Shown here: piece by piece, positions 23,933-32,822 of the stretch
Numbering within the stretch: position 1 is the first letter of the stretch
Layout: every line of letters begins with the position of its first letter
Source: CAITWF01 sp038231575
GTDB lineage: Bacteria; Verrucomicrobiota; Verrucomicrobiia; Opitutales; Opitutaceae
Length of the DNA: 64,000 nt
NCBI GenBank assembly: GCA_038231575.1
Contig: JBBRLB010000009.1
Location: 10,288-74,287 of the forward strand
Reading direction: 5' to 3'
Program-made: the position numbers and the translations under genes
The notes under the pieces: model-generated
What the model saw: only the letters and a program-made list of their open reading frames with translations
Told to the model about the DNA's origin: nothing
Databases searched by the model: none

Positions 23933-24942
23933 CCTACAAAAACTTCGGCCGCACCGGCATTCACGTCGGCCCGTTCTGCCTCGGCAGCGCGATGTTTGGC
24001 CAGAGCATCGACGAGCCCGCCGCCGCCCGCGTCATCGACGCCGCGCTCGATCTTGGGCTCAACATGCTCGACACCTGCGACAAATACGTCGGCGGAAAAT
24101 CCGAAGAGATCATCGGCCGCACCCTCAAGGCCAATGGCAAACGCGACCGCCTCATTCTCGCCACGAAGTTTTCCCGCTCCGGCGTCAAGGACCCACAGCC
24201 GCCGAACCAGTATGGCATTTCCCGTCGCTACATCATGCAGGCTGCCGAAGGTTGCCTGCGCCGCCTGCAGACCGACTACCTCGACTTGTTCATGATTCAC
24301 CGCCCGTGGTGGGATGTCGCGCTCGATGAAACCCTGCGCGCCCTCGACGATCTCATCCGCTCCGGTAAGGTGCGTTACATCGGCACGAGCAATTACTCGG
24401 CGTGGGAGTTGATGGAATCGCAATGGGCCGCGCGCGAACTTGGCACGAACCGTTTCGTCGTCGAGGAGTGCGCCTACAATCTCCTCCACCGGCTCCCGGA
24501 GCGTGAATTGATTCCCTACGCGCAAACCTACGGCACCGCGCTGATCACGTGGGGCCCGCTCGCCGTCGGATTTTTCTCCGGCCGCTACAAGCGCGGTGTG
24601 AAACCCGATCCCGCGTCGCGCATCCAGCCCGACAATTTCTGGAAGGACATGCTCACCGAACCCGCCTTCCGCGTGCTCGACGTCGTCGAGATGATCGCGA
24701 AGGAAAAGAACTGCACCCCCGTCCAACTCGCGCTCGCGTGGGTCGCCCAGCAGCCCGGCGTCACCTGCCCCATCATCGGCCCGCTCTCCGTCGAGGCGCT
24801 CCACGACAATCTCGGCGCGCTCAACGTCACGCTCACGCCCGAAGATCGCGCGCGCCTCGACGCCGTCGCAAAACCCGGTTCCGCGATCGTCGCCGACCCG
24901 GCGTTCGGCTTCCAATCCCAACCGCATCAGTTCCGCTGGTAG
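23914..24942 (+). CDS. Aldo/keto reductase
   Basis: 342 residues. Motifs are CLGSAMFGQ, MLDTCDKYVGGKSEEIIG (catalytic Asp and Tyr), LATKFSRSG (Lys), LFMIHRPWW (His) and VRYIGTSNYSAW. A C-terminal region TCPIIGP-x-S matches the NADP phosphate-binding segment of AKR class members related to YghZ/Kv-beta. It probably interconverts a sugar aldehyde/ketone and an alcohol. Overlaps the upstream amidohydrolase by 19 bases, indicating an operon. Confidence 0.9.
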   Translation: MADCKITYKNFGRTGIHVGPFCLGSAMFGQSIDEPAAARVIDAALDLGLNMLDTCDKYVGGKSEEIIGRTLKANGKRDRLILATKFSRSGVKDPQPPNQYGISRRYIMQAAEGCLRRLQTDYLDLFMIHRPWWDVALDETLRALDDLIRSGKVRYIGTSNYSAWELMESQWAARELGTNRFVVEECAYNLLHRLPERELIPYAQTYGTALITWGPLAVGFFSGRYKRGVKPDPASRIQPDNFWKDMLTEPAFRVLDVVEMIAKEKNCTPVQLALAWVAQQPGVTCPIIGPLSVEALHDNLGALNVTLTPEDRARLDAVAKPGSAIVADPAFGFQSQPHQFRW

Positions 24943-24962
24943 TCGCATCCGCTGCTCGAAAA

Positions 24963-27185
24963 ATGTCCGCTCTCATTCCGCTTCACGGTCGCTTCGAATT
25001 CTCCTTTCACGCCCGCCCGCCCGTGGCCGCTCCGTGCGAGGTGGAAGTCTTCGTTGATTTCACCGGACCGAAAAACACCCGCCAGCGCGTCCGCGCGTTC
25101 TGGTTTGGCTCGCGCGAATGGCGCGTGCGCTTCCGCCCCACCGTCACAGGCGAATGGAAATTCACGACTCGTAGCTTCCCGCCCATCGCTGGTCTCGATG
25201 CGCAGGCCGGCGCGTTTACGTGCCTACCGCGGCGCGCTGACGAAAAAAACTTGTTCCGGCAGCACGGCCCGTTGCGAGTTGCGTCCAACGGTCGCCATCT
25301 CGCCCACGCCGATCGCACGCCGTTCTTCTGGCTCGGCGACACCGTGTGGAATGGCCCGATGATGGTGCGCACCGCCGCCGACTGGGATCGTTTTCTCCGC
25401 CATCGCGCCGCCCAGAAGTTCAACGCGATTCAGTTCGTCATGACGCACTGGCGCGCGGGCGCGACCAACCCCGACGGCGAGGTCGCCTATACCGGCCGCG
25501 ATCCAATCTGGATCAACCCGCATTGGTTCGAGCGGCTCGATGCCCGCTTCGACGCGATCGAGGCCCACGGCCTGCTCGCCGTGCCCGTGCTCATCTGGAC
25601 GCTTGGTCGCGACGACATTAATCCGTCCACGCTGCCCGAGTCGCAGATCATCAAACTCGCACGCTACATGGTCGCCCGCTACGGCGGACATCACGTCGTG
25701 TGGGTGCTCAACGGCGATGGCCGCTACTACGGCCCGGCCGCCGAAAAATGGAAACGCATCGGCCGCGCCGTGTTCGATCTACCCGGCCGTTCGCCCGTCG
25801 TGCAGCACCCGGGCGGCATGCAGTGGCCGCACGACACCTTCGAAAACGAAAAGTGGATCGACCTCATCGGCTATCAGGGTGGCCACGGCGACGACGCCGA
25901 GACCTGGCAGTGGCTCCACTCCGGCCCACCCGCCCGCAAATGGAAAAAATATTCGCCGCGCCCCTTCCTCAATCTTGAGCCGCCCTACGAGGATCACATC
26001 TGCTACCAATCGCGCCGCCGCCACGATGCGTTCAACATCCGCCGCGCCGGCTGGTGGTCGCTGCTCAACGCTCCGCCCGCCGGCCTTACCTACGGCGCGC
26101 ACGGCGTTTGGGGCTGGGAGGAAGTCGCGCGTCCGCCGACCGATCACGCCTACACCGGCGTCGCCCAGCCGTGGCACGTGGCGATGAAACTGCCCGGTGC
26201 GAAACACATGACGCACCTGGCCGAATTTTTCCGCAGTCTGCCGTGGACGAAACTCGCACCCGATCAAAGCCTCGTTCGCTCCGCCCCAACTGCACCGAAA
26301 AAACCGGGCCGCCTCCACGTCGTCTTTTCCCGCGGCGCCGACGGCGAAACCGCGATCTGGCTGAACGGAGAAAAGAAAAACGGCGCATGGCTCGGCGGGG
26401 ATTTCACGACCTGGGTGCCCGAGGCCCATCTCGCCCTCGGCAATGAAGCAACCGGCGACTTCGGCTGGACCGGCACCTTTCACCGCGTGGCGATTTATGA
26501 TCGCGCGCTCTCCGCCGCCGAAATCGCCGCCGCCCAGCGCGCGCCCGAACGCCACGCGCCCGATCCGGTCGCTGCGTGGTCGTTCAAAAAGCGCGGCACC
26601 ACGCTTCGCGACGAATCGGCCCGCGGTGCGCCGCTCAATCTTCGGATCGCCACGCCCGACCGTGCAAAGATCACGCCGGCCGGTCTCGTCCTGCGCGCCG
26701 ACGCCGAGGTCAAATCTATTGCGCCCGCCGAGAAACTCGCCACCGCCGTCCGCGCGTCGGGCGCCGTTTCCTTCGAGCTGTGGTTTACGCCCGCCGAATG
26801 GGACCACCGCGCTTGCGGCCGCCTGCTCTCGATGCAAGTCGATCGGTGGAATCGGAATTTTTCGGTCACGCAGGTCGCCACTGAGTTTACCGGCCACCTT
26901 CGCACCAGTGCCACCGCGGGCAACGCCGAACCCTCGCTCGCCACCGCGGTGCCTTCGTCGCCCTCGACCTTCATCGCCGCGGCGCGCACGCCGTCGGGTG
27001 ATTGCGCAGTTTTTTATTTGCCGCAGGGCGGCGTGATTCACATCGCGCCGCGAAAACTTCAGCACGGGCTGAGCGCCGCCTGGTTCGATCCACGCACCGG
27101 CCAGCAGCGCTCGGCGCGCACAAAGGCCCGCGGTGTCCTCGACGCGCCCGATGCGCGCGACTGGGTGCTCGTTTTGAAAAAATGA
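24963..27185 (+). CDS. DUF5060-DUF4038 glycoside-hydrolase-like protein with LamG-type insertion
   Basis: 740 residues from ATG at 24963. Residues 1-90 form a DUF5060-type beta domain (HGRFEFSF, REWRVRFRPTVTGEWKF). DUF4038 follows at about 95-440 with HADRTPFFWLGDTVWNGP, VVWVLNGDGRYYG and NLEPPYEDH (candidate catalytic carboxylates). A concanavalin/LamG-like segment is inserted around 448-525 (IWLNGEKKNG, FHRVAIYDRALS), then further beta domains. The end, AWFDPRTGQ and DWVLVLKK, resembles the collagen-binding domain behind DUF4038. There is no signal peptide, unlike the relative at 2618, so it is predicted cytoplasmic or exported by another route. The stop overlaps the next start (ATGA). Confidence 0.8.
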   Translation: MSALIPLHGRFEFSFHARPPVAAPCEVEVFVDFTGPKNTRQRVRAFWFGSREWRVRFRPTVTGEWKFTTRSFPPIAGLDAQAGAFTCLPRRADEKNLFRQHGPLRVASNGRHLAHADRTPFFWLGDTVWNGPMMVRTAADWDRFLRHRAAQKFNAIQFVMTHWRAGATNPDGEVAYTGRDPIWINPHWFERLDARFDAIEAHGLLAVPVLIWTLGRDDINPSTLPESQIIKLARYMVARYGGHHVVWVLNGDGRYYGPAAEKWKRIGRAVFDLPGRSPVVQHPGGMQWPHDTFENEKWIDLIGYQGGHGDDAETWQWLHSGPPARKWKKYSPRPFLNLEPPYEDHICYQSRRRHDAFNIRRAGWWSLLNAPPAGLTYGAHGVWGWEEVARPPTDHAYTGVAQPWHVAMKLPGAKHMTHLAEFFRSLPWTKLAPDQSLVRSAPTAPKKPGRLHVVFSRGADGETAIWLNGEKKNGAWLGGDFTTWVPEAHLALGNEATGDFGWTGTFHRVAIYDRALSAAEIAAAQRAPERHAPDPVAAWSFKKRGTTLRDESARGAPLNLRIATPDRAKITPAGLVLRADAEVKSIAPAEKLATAVRASGAVSFELWFTPAEWDHRACGRLLSMQVDRWNRNFSVTQVATEFTGHLRTSATAGNAEPSLATAVPSSPSTFIAAARTPSGDCAVFYLPQGGVIHIAPRKLQHGLSAAWFDPRTGQQRSARTKARGVLDAPDARDWVLVLKK

Positions 27186-28378
27186 AAATCACCTCCGTCG
27201 AAACCTTCGCCGTTCAACCGTGGGCGTGGCCGCTGCTCATTGTCCGCGTGCGCACCGACGTGCCCGGCCTCGAGGGTCTCGGCTGCGCGAGCTACAAGCA
27301 CCGCTGGCACGCCGTGAAGGCCGCAATCGATCAACACCTCGCGCCGTTCGCGATCGGCAAGGATCCGCGCAACACCGAGGACTTCTGGCAGACGGCGAAT
27401 GTTCACGGCTACTGGCGGAACGGGCCCGTGCTCAACACCGCGCTCGGCGGCCTCGACATGGCACTCTGGGACATCAAGGGCAAACTCGCCAATCTGCCGT
27501 GTCACCAGCTCTGGGGCGGCCCGAGTCGCGCGGGCGTGCCCGTCTATGTCACCGCACACGGCAAGTCTCCCGACGAGGTCGCCGCCAACGGCAAAAAATT
27601 TCTCGAACGCGGCTTCCGCCATCTGCGCCTCCAACTTTACTGCTACGAAGGCATGCCGCTCGATGCTGCGACGAAACCCGACGGCGCGCCGCCCGGTCTC
27701 TACTTCAATCAGCGCGAGCGCATGCACACCGTGCCGAAAATGTTCGAGGTCGCGCGCCGTGAACTCGGCGAATCCGTCGAACTCTTGCACGACCTGCACG
27801 AACGTCTCGCCCCGACCGACGCGCTCTGGCTCGCCAAAGCGATCGAGCCCTTTCGCCCGTTCTTCCTCGAAGATCCCGTCGCGCCCGAAGATCTTGAGTG
27901 GCTCGCTAATTTCCGCGCGCAGACCGCCACGCCGCTCGCGCTCGGCGAACTTTTTTCCAATCCCGCCGAGTTCAACCGCGTCGTCACGCAGCGCTGGGTC
28001 GATTTCATCAAGGTGCGTCCCGTCCGACTCGGCGGCGTTACGCCGATCTTGAAACTCATGCACCTCGCCGAAGCGTTCGGCGTGCGCTTTTGCTTGCACG
28101 GACCCGGCGATGTTTCCGCCATCGGCGCCGCGGCGAATATTCACTTGAGTGCCGCGCTCCACAATTGCGGGATTCTCGAATGGGTTTTCCGCCCCGCCGC
28201 CGAGAACGAACTCTTCCCCGGCCTGCCCGAGGCGCGCGGCGGCTATGTCTACGCCAGCGATCGTCCCGGACTCGGGATTGAGTTTCGCGCTGACCTCGCC
28301 GCGAAATTTCCGCCGAAGGATGAGCCGGTGACCGATACCGTCACGCGTCTCGCCGATGGCACGCTTTGGTGGCCTTAA
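27182..28378 (+). CDS. Enolase-superfamily dehydratase (mannonate-dehydratase-like)
   Basis: 398 residues, start overlapping the previous stop. Enolase-superfamily features: an N-terminal capping domain (ITSVETFAVQPW), GGLDMALWDIKGK, then the barrel with metal ligands in LLHDLHERL (Asp), FFLEDPVAPED (Glu) and LGELFSNP (Glu), and the general acid/base region FCLHGPGDVS. The HDLHERLAP pattern is typical of the ManD subgroup that dehydrates D-mannonate or D-gluconate to 2-keto-3-deoxygluconate. Exact substrate is not certain. It is the last gene of this plus-strand run. Confidence 0.85.
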   Translation: MKITSVETFAVQPWAWPLLIVRVRTDVPGLEGLGCASYKHRWHAVKAAIDQHLAPFAIGKDPRNTEDFWQTANVHGYWRNGPVLNTALGGLDMALWDIKGKLANLPCHQLWGGPSRAGVPVYVTAHGKSPDEVAANGKKFLERGFRHLRLQLYCYEGMPLDAATKPDGAPPGLYFNQRERMHTVPKMFEVARRELGESVELLHDLHERLAPTDALWLAKAIEPFRPFFLEDPVAPEDLEWLANFRAQTATPLALGELFSNPAEFNRVVTQRWVDFIKVRPVRLGGVTPILKLMHLAEAFGVRFCLHGPGDVSAIGAAANIHLSAALHNCGILEWVFRPAAENELFPGLPEARGGYVYASDRPGLGIEFRADLAAKFPPKDEPVTDTVTRLADGTLWWP

Positions 28379-28410
28379 AGCTGCTTTTCATTTAGTTAGG
28401 ACGATTCGCG

Positions 28411-29229
28411 TTGCCCCGCCCAAAAACGAAAGATTTCCTAACGTCTGACGAACTGCTCCTCACCATGATCCCACACAAGCGCCGACTGGAAATCATTAAA
28501 CTGCTCGAGGAGGAAGGCAGTGCCGAAGTCACGCACCTCGCCAAGCTTTTCAAGGTGACCGAGGTTACCATTCGCAAGGATCTGGAAATTCTCGAAGGCG
28601 ACGACCTGATCACGAAGGAACATGGCGGAGCGTTTTTAAAGATGCAGCCCGAGAAGGTGCTGGTCCCGGCCGCGCAGAACGTCACCAACTCCGACAAGAA
28701 GGCTGCGATTGGCCGCCGGGCGGCCGAGTTTGTCCGCCCCGGCGACACCATCATCATCGATGCCGGCACGACCACCGCCGAATTCGCGAAACACCTCGGG
28801 AAACGCGCGCCACTGACCGTCATCACCACCTCGCTCACGGTCGCGATGCAGCTCGCTCCGCACCAGGGCATCGACGTCCACATGACGGGCGGCGAGTTCA
28901 AGGCCCCGACGATGTCGCTCACGGGCTCGCAAGCTGCCGAATTCTTCGCAAATCTCCACGTCGAAAAACTTTTCCTCTCGGCGATGGGCCTGTCGTTCAA
29001 GACGGGCCTGACCTACACGGGCATCAGCGACGTCGTCGTGAAGAAGGCGATGCTGAAGAGCGCGAGCCGGGTTTACCTCCTCGCCGATTCGACCAAGATC
29101 GAAAAGCAGTCCTTCGCCTCGCTCGGTGACCTCAACGTCATCCACACGCTCATCACCGACAAGGGTATCGACCCGCGCCATCGCGAGCTGCTGGAAAAGC
29201 AAAAAATCGAAGTCGTGATCGCCAGCTAA
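28411..29229 (+). CDS. DeoR-family transcriptional repressor
   Basis: 272 residues from TTG at 28411, preceded by AGGA with 9-base spacing; an ATG at 28465 is an alternative that removes 18 residues. The N-terminal winged HTH (HKRRLEIIKLLEEEG, VTEVTIRKDLEILEG) is followed by the DeoR effector domain with IDAGTTTAEFAKHL (sugar-phosphate sensing) and LFLSAMGLS. DeoR proteins repress sugar operons until a phosphorylated sugar intermediate binds. It lies upstream of the lactonase/kinase operon. AAAACGAAAG-type sites occur at its own start and before three other operons, so it is a candidate regulator of most of the left half of the window. Confidence 0.9.
   Translation: MPRPKTKDFLTSDELLLTMIPHKRRLEIIKLLEEEGSAEVTHLAKLFKVTEVTIRKDLEILEGDDLITKEHGGAFLKMQPEKVLVPAAQNVTNSDKKAAIGRRAAEFVRPGDTIIIDAGTTTAEFAKHLGKRAPLTVITTSLTVAMQLAPHQGIDVHMTGGEFKAPTMSLTGSQAAEFFANLHVEKLFLSAMGLSFKTGLTYTGISDVVVKKAMLKSASRVYLLADSTKIEKQSFASLGDLNVIHTLITDKGIDPRHRELLEKQKIEVVIAS
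28422..28433 (+). promoter_or_regulatory. AAAACGAAAG element at the start of the DeoR gene
   Basis: AAAAACGAAAGA lies just inside the DeoR reading frame when the TTG start is used, or 30 bases upstream of the alternative ATG at 28465. If used as an operator it would provide autorepression. It is short and could be chance. Confidence 0.25.
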
Positions 29230-29252
29230 GGCGCGCATCGATCACGCGGCGG

Positions 29253-29271
29253 CCGGGGGTTCCGGCCCCGG
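29253..29271 (+). terminator. Probable terminator after the DeoR gene
   Basis: CCGGGG and CCCCGG pair around a seven-base GTTCCGG loop, followed by ATTCTTGCTTT. It lies 24 bases after the DeoR stop and before the operator region of the next operon. The T-run is imperfect. Confidence 0.5.
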
Positions 29272-29309
29272 ATTCTTGCTTTCGGGCGAAGAGATTGCTT
29301 GCCCAGAAC

Positions 29310-29350
29310 GGAAAGAAAACGAAAACTTTCGACGTTTTACGAAAGTCGAC
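29310..29350. promoter_or_regulatory. Putative DeoR-type operator upstream of the apionate-lactonase-like operon
   Basis: Starts with GGAAAGAAAACGAAAACTTT, then has the inverted repeat ACTTTCG and CGAAAGT separated by 8 bases. On the minus strand it reads TTTTCGTTTTCTTTCC, very close to the repeated TTTCGTTT pattern of AgaR-like DeoR operators. It ends two bases before the ATG at 29353, where bound repressor could block transcription or initiation. This is the strongest of the sites. Confidence 0.5.
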
Positions 29351-29352
29351 TC

Positions 29353-31095
29353 ATGCCCCGCCCTTCTGTGAATCCCGCCGCCAGTCTCTCCCGCGCGCTC
29401 TCGGCCGGGCCGCTCGCCTTGGCGTTTTCGCCCGCGGCCGGGGACATCCGGTATGTCAGCACTCCGGCGCTCGAACTCGTCCGCCGCGTTTACTTTGTCG
29501 CTCGCGATCGCAACTGGCTCAACGTGCCGCAACGCCTGACCGGCTGGCGGGTGGCTGAGTCCAAGGGCGGGTTTGCGGCTTCCGCCCGGGGCCGCAGCTC
29601 CGGCTCCGGCGTCCGTCTCGCCTGGCAACTCGACATCACGGGCACTCCGCCCGGCGTCATCACTTATTCGGTCCGGGCCCGGGCCCTGGCCGACTGCGTC
29701 ACCAACCGCACCGGGATTTGCGTGCACCTGCCGCTGGAGGGCCTGGCCGGCGCGCGGTATGAACTGCTCACCGGCGCGGGCCTCCACCAAAGGCTGGTCC
29801 TGCCGGTCGACGTCGCTCCGCAGCAACCTTGCACCGACATCCGGTTGCTGCGCTTTGCCCTGCCGCACCGGCACCGGCTGGAGCTCGAATTCGCCGGCGA
29901 CGAATTCGAAATCGAAGATCAACGCAACTGGATCGATGGCTCGTTCAAGATCTACTCGCGGCCGCTCGCACGCGGTTTTCCCTACACGCTCAAGGCCGGC
30001 GAAATGTTTGTGCAGTCCCTCACGATTCGATTGCCGGTGCCGGCCGGGATCAAAGCTCGCCCTTCCCGTGCCCGCGCGGCGGTCCCGATCAGCGCGCGCG
30101 TCGGAAAAAAATTACCGCACGCTGCCCCGCTCCTCGGCCTCGGACTCACGCGCGATCTCACGGCGGCCAGTCGCCATGAAGCAGCCGCGCTCGCGGTGCT
30201 GCCGCTCGCCCACGTGCGCGCTGATTTCGACGACTTCGGCCGCGGACTCGCCCGTCGCGTGCGCCGCGCCGTGGCCGCCGCCAATCAGGCCAACGCCCCG
30301 CTCGAGGTCGCCGCGTGTCTCGGGGAAAAAACGGCCGTTCGGGAAATCACCGCGCTCGCCCGGGCCCTGCGTGTGAGCGGCGCGCGCATCGCCCGCGTGC
30401 TCGTCTTCGGTCCGCGCGGCCGCTGCACGGATTCACGAGCGGCGTTCGCCGCCGCCCGCCGCGAGTTCGGGTCGGCCTGCGTCGCCGGCACGGATTTCAA
30501 CTTCGCCGAACTTAATCGCGGACGCCCGCACCTGCCATCAACGCCATCGGTGACTTTCGCCGCCAACCCCCAAGTTCACGCAGCCGACGAGCAGTCAATG
30601 GCTGAGTGCCTCGAGGGCCTGCGTCACGCCCTCGTTTCCGCGCGCCGCTTTTTTCCTCGCACCGCTGTGGGCGTTTCCCGTCTCACGCTTCGTCCGCAGA
30701 AAAACGCCGTCGCGACCAAGTCATCACCCGCCGACGACGCCCGCCGTTTCGATCCGCGGCAGTCCTCGGCGTGGTGCGCCGCGTGGACGGCCGGCGCGCT
30801 CGGCGCGCTTCAAACCGGCGGCGCCACGTGGGCCACGCTCTACGAGACAACCGGACGCGGTGGGCTCGTCGCTGGCCGCCGTGTGTTTCCCCTTCACCGC
30901 GCGCTCGCCGACTATCTCGCGTGCGGCGATACCGCGCCGCTCGCACTCGAAATCTCCGCGCCGCTGCAGGTCGCCGGCTGGGCCCGCGAGGGTCGGCTCG
31001 CGCTCGCCAACCTCACCGCCGCTCCCGTCCGTGTGTCCATCAGCGGCCGCACCCGGCGACTGCCGCCCCACGGCTATCTCTGCGTTTCGCTTTAA
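29353..31095 (+). CDS. D-apionate-lactonase-like protein
   Basis: 580 residues from ATG at 29353; a TTG at 29299 would place the operator inside the gene. No signal peptide. An N-terminal beta domain (GDIRYVSTP, ELVRRVYFVARDRNW, GVITYSVRARAL, CTDIRLLRF) ends in EDQRNWIDGSFKIYSRPL, the motif I associate with ApnL. A TIM-barrel-like middle (ISARVGKKLPHA onward, with FAANPQVHAADEQSM) and a C-terminal beta domain (VAGWAREGRLALANLTA) follow. ApnL opens D-apionolactone to D-apionate in the oxidative apiose pathway. Family assignment rests on remembered motifs and domain order, not a search. First gene of the operon reaching 36632. Confidence 0.7.
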   Translation: MPRPSVNPAASLSRALSAGPLALAFSPAAGDIRYVSTPALELVRRVYFVARDRNWLNVPQRLTGWRVAESKGGFAASARGRSSGSGVRLAWQLDITGTPPGVITYSVRARALADCVTNRTGICVHLPLEGLAGARYELLTGAGLHQRLVLPVDVAPQQPCTDIRLLRFALPHRHRLELEFAGDEFEIEDQRNWIDGSFKIYSRPLARGFPYTLKAGEMFVQSLTIRLPVPAGIKARPSRARAAVPISARVGKKLPHAAPLLGLGLTRDLTAASRHEAAALAVLPLAHVRADFDDFGRGLARRVRRAVAAANQANAPLEVAACLGEKTAVREITALARALRVSGARIARVLVFGPRGRCTDSRAAFAAARREFGSACVAGTDFNFAELNRGRPHLPSTPSVTFAANPQVHAADEQSMAECLEGLRHALVSARRFFPRTAVGVSRLTLRPQKNAVATKSSPADDARRFDPRQSSAWCAAWTAGALGALQTGGATWATLYETTGRGGLVAGRRVFPLHRALADYLACGDTAPLALEISAPLQVAGWAREGRLALANLTAAPVRVSISGRTRRLPPHGYLCVSL

Positions 31096-31115
31096 TCTCC
31101 GTTTTCAATCTTCCC

Positions 31116-32048
31116 ATGAAAATTGCCATTATTGGTTCCGGTGCGATGGGCGGCGTCTTCGGCGCGCTCTTCGCGAAAGGCGGTCACGAGGTTACGCTCG
31201 TTGATGTCTGGCGTGAAGGGGTCGACGCCATCAACACGAACGGCCTCATCATCGAGCAAAAGACCGGCGAGCGCGAAACGATCCGCGTGCGCGCGACCAC
31301 CCACCCGGCCGACGCCGGGGTCGTCGATCTCGTCCTCGTGTTTGTGAAATGCTACCACACCGAGGTAGCCGTGCGCGCCGCGCTCGCGATCGTGGGGCCG
31401 CGCACGGTCGTGCTCTCGCTCCAGAACGGCTGGGGCAACGCCGCTCGAATTTCCGCCATTGTGGGCGCCGACAAAGTGCTCGTGGGCGTCACCTATCACA
31501 GCGCCACGCTCGCCGGCCCCGGTCATGTGCAGCACATGGCCAAGGGCGTCACCCATCTCGGCGGGCTCGGTGGCACGGCCGACGCCCGCCTCGCGGAGAT
31601 CGCCGCCGCATTCACCGCCGCTGGCATCGAGGCGCACGTGTCGACCTCCGTGCGTGAGCAAATTTGGTCCAAGCTGGCGCTCAACGTCTGCTCGCTGCCG
31701 ACGTCCTCACTCCTGCGTTGCTACGCCGGCGACCTCGTCCAGCGCCCCGGCACGGTCACGCTCATGCAGGCGCTCCTCCGCGAAGTCGTCGCTGTCGCCA
31801 CCGCACTCGGCATCAAGCTCGACTACCACGAACGCTGGACCGCGATCGCGACGCTCCTCGAAAAAGCCACGACCGCGAAAGCCTCGATGCTCCAAGACGT
31901 GATGGCCCGCCGCCGCACCGAAATCGACGTGATTAACGGCGCCATCGTCGCCGAGGGCGCGCGCTTCGGGATCGCCACGCCGCACAACGAGACGCTCGTC
32001 CAACTCATCAAGGCGCTCGAAGACGGCTTCGCCAAACCAGCACTCTGA
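31116..32048 (+). CDS. 2-dehydropantoate 2-reductase (PanE/ApbA)-family protein
   Basis: 310 residues. MKIAIIGSGAMGGVFGALF is the Rossmann motif; LVFVKCYHT, then LSLQNGWGN, with the conserved Lys in VREQIWSKLALNVC, fit the ketopantoate reductase fold with its C-terminal helical domain. Many members in catabolic operons are not involved in pantothenate synthesis but reduce or oxidise 2-keto/2-hydroxy acids. In an apionate-type pathway an NAD-dependent oxidation of the sugar acid would be needed, and this is a candidate. TGATG overlap with the next gene. Confidence 0.85.
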   Translation: MKIAIIGSGAMGGVFGALFAKGGHEVTLVDVWREGVDAINTNGLIIEQKTGERETIRVRATTHPADAGVVDLVLVFVKCYHTEVAVRAALAIVGPRTVVLSLQNGWGNAARISAIVGADKVLVGVTYHSATLAGPGHVQHMAKGVTHLGGLGGTADARLAEIAAAFTAAGIEAHVSTSVREQIWSKLALNVCSLPTSSLLRCYAGDLVQRPGTVTLMQALLREVVAVATALGIKLDYHERWTAIATLLEKATTAKASMLQDVMARRRTEIDVINGAIVAEGARFGIATPHNETLVQLIKALEDGFAKPAL

Positions 32049-32818
32049 TGAAGGCCAAACCCCGCATTCGTTTCTTCGGCGTCGCCGCCTACGAACTGAT
32101 CGACGACCACGGCCGCCATATTCTCGTCGATCCGTTTCTCGATGAGAATCCCGGCAGTCCCGTGAAGTCCCGCGAACTAGACCGCGTCGATCTCATCGTC
32201 GTTTCGCACGCCGCCTTCGATCACATGGGCGACACCGAGGCCATCGCGCGCCGCACCGGCGCACCCGTGATCTGCGGCGGCGAGATCAAAAATTTCCTCA
32301 TGGCGAAGGGCCTCCCCGCGTCACAACTCCGCGCGACCACCTGGGGGATCTCCGTCGAGGTCGCCGGCATCACGGTCCATCCGGTCGAATGTCACCACTG
32401 GTCACAAATCAAGATGCCGGACGGCACGTTTGCCTCGGGTGTGCCGATGGCGTTCGTCATTCCCCTCTCGGCCCGCGACCGGTTCTACCACTACGGCGAC
32501 ACCGCGATCTTTTCCGATCTCAAGCTGACCGCGAAACTTTATCGCCCGACGATCGGCTGCGTCGGCATCACGAACCCCCTCGAAATTCTTTCGCGCGTGA
32601 CCGGCCCCGGCCGGCTCCTCACGGGCGAAATGAATCCCGCGCAAGGCGCGCTCGCGGTGCAATGGCTCGGGCTCAAGACCGCGCTGCCGTGCCACTACAT
32701 CGATCCCGACTGCCCGGAGGTCCGCGAATTCAACCGTCACCTCGCTACGGCGGAGCGCGGCGGCAAGCGCGTGCCGAAATCCGTCGTGATGAAACCCGGC
32801 GAGTGGCTCGATCTCTAA
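32048..32818 (+). CDS. MBL-fold metal-dependent hydrolase (UlaG-like)
   Basis: 256 residues. It begins RIRFFGVAAYELID and HILVDPFLDENPG, typical of the UlaG/YtnP-like small beta-lactamase-fold hydrolases. The metal motif is SHAAFDHMGD (HxxxDH; the first position of the usual HxHxDH is Ala). VHPVECHH, FYHYGDTAIFSDL and LPCHY supply further His and Asp ligands. UlaG is an L-ascorbate-6-phosphate lactonase, so a sugar-lactone role is reasonable. Translationally coupled to the upstream reductase. Confidence 0.85.
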   Translation: MKAKPRIRFFGVAAYELIDDHGRHILVDPFLDENPGSPVKSRELDRVDLIVVSHAAFDHMGDTEAIARRTGAPVICGGEIKNFLMAKGLPASQLRATTWGISVEVAGITVHPVECHHWSQIKMPDGTFASGVPMAFVIPLSARDRFYHYGDTAIFSDLKLTAKLYRPTIGCVGITNPLEILSRVTGPGRLLTGEMNPAQGALAVQWLGLKTALPCHYIDPDCPEVREFNRHLATAERGGKRVPKSVVMKPGEWLDL

Positions 32819-32822
32819 GCCC

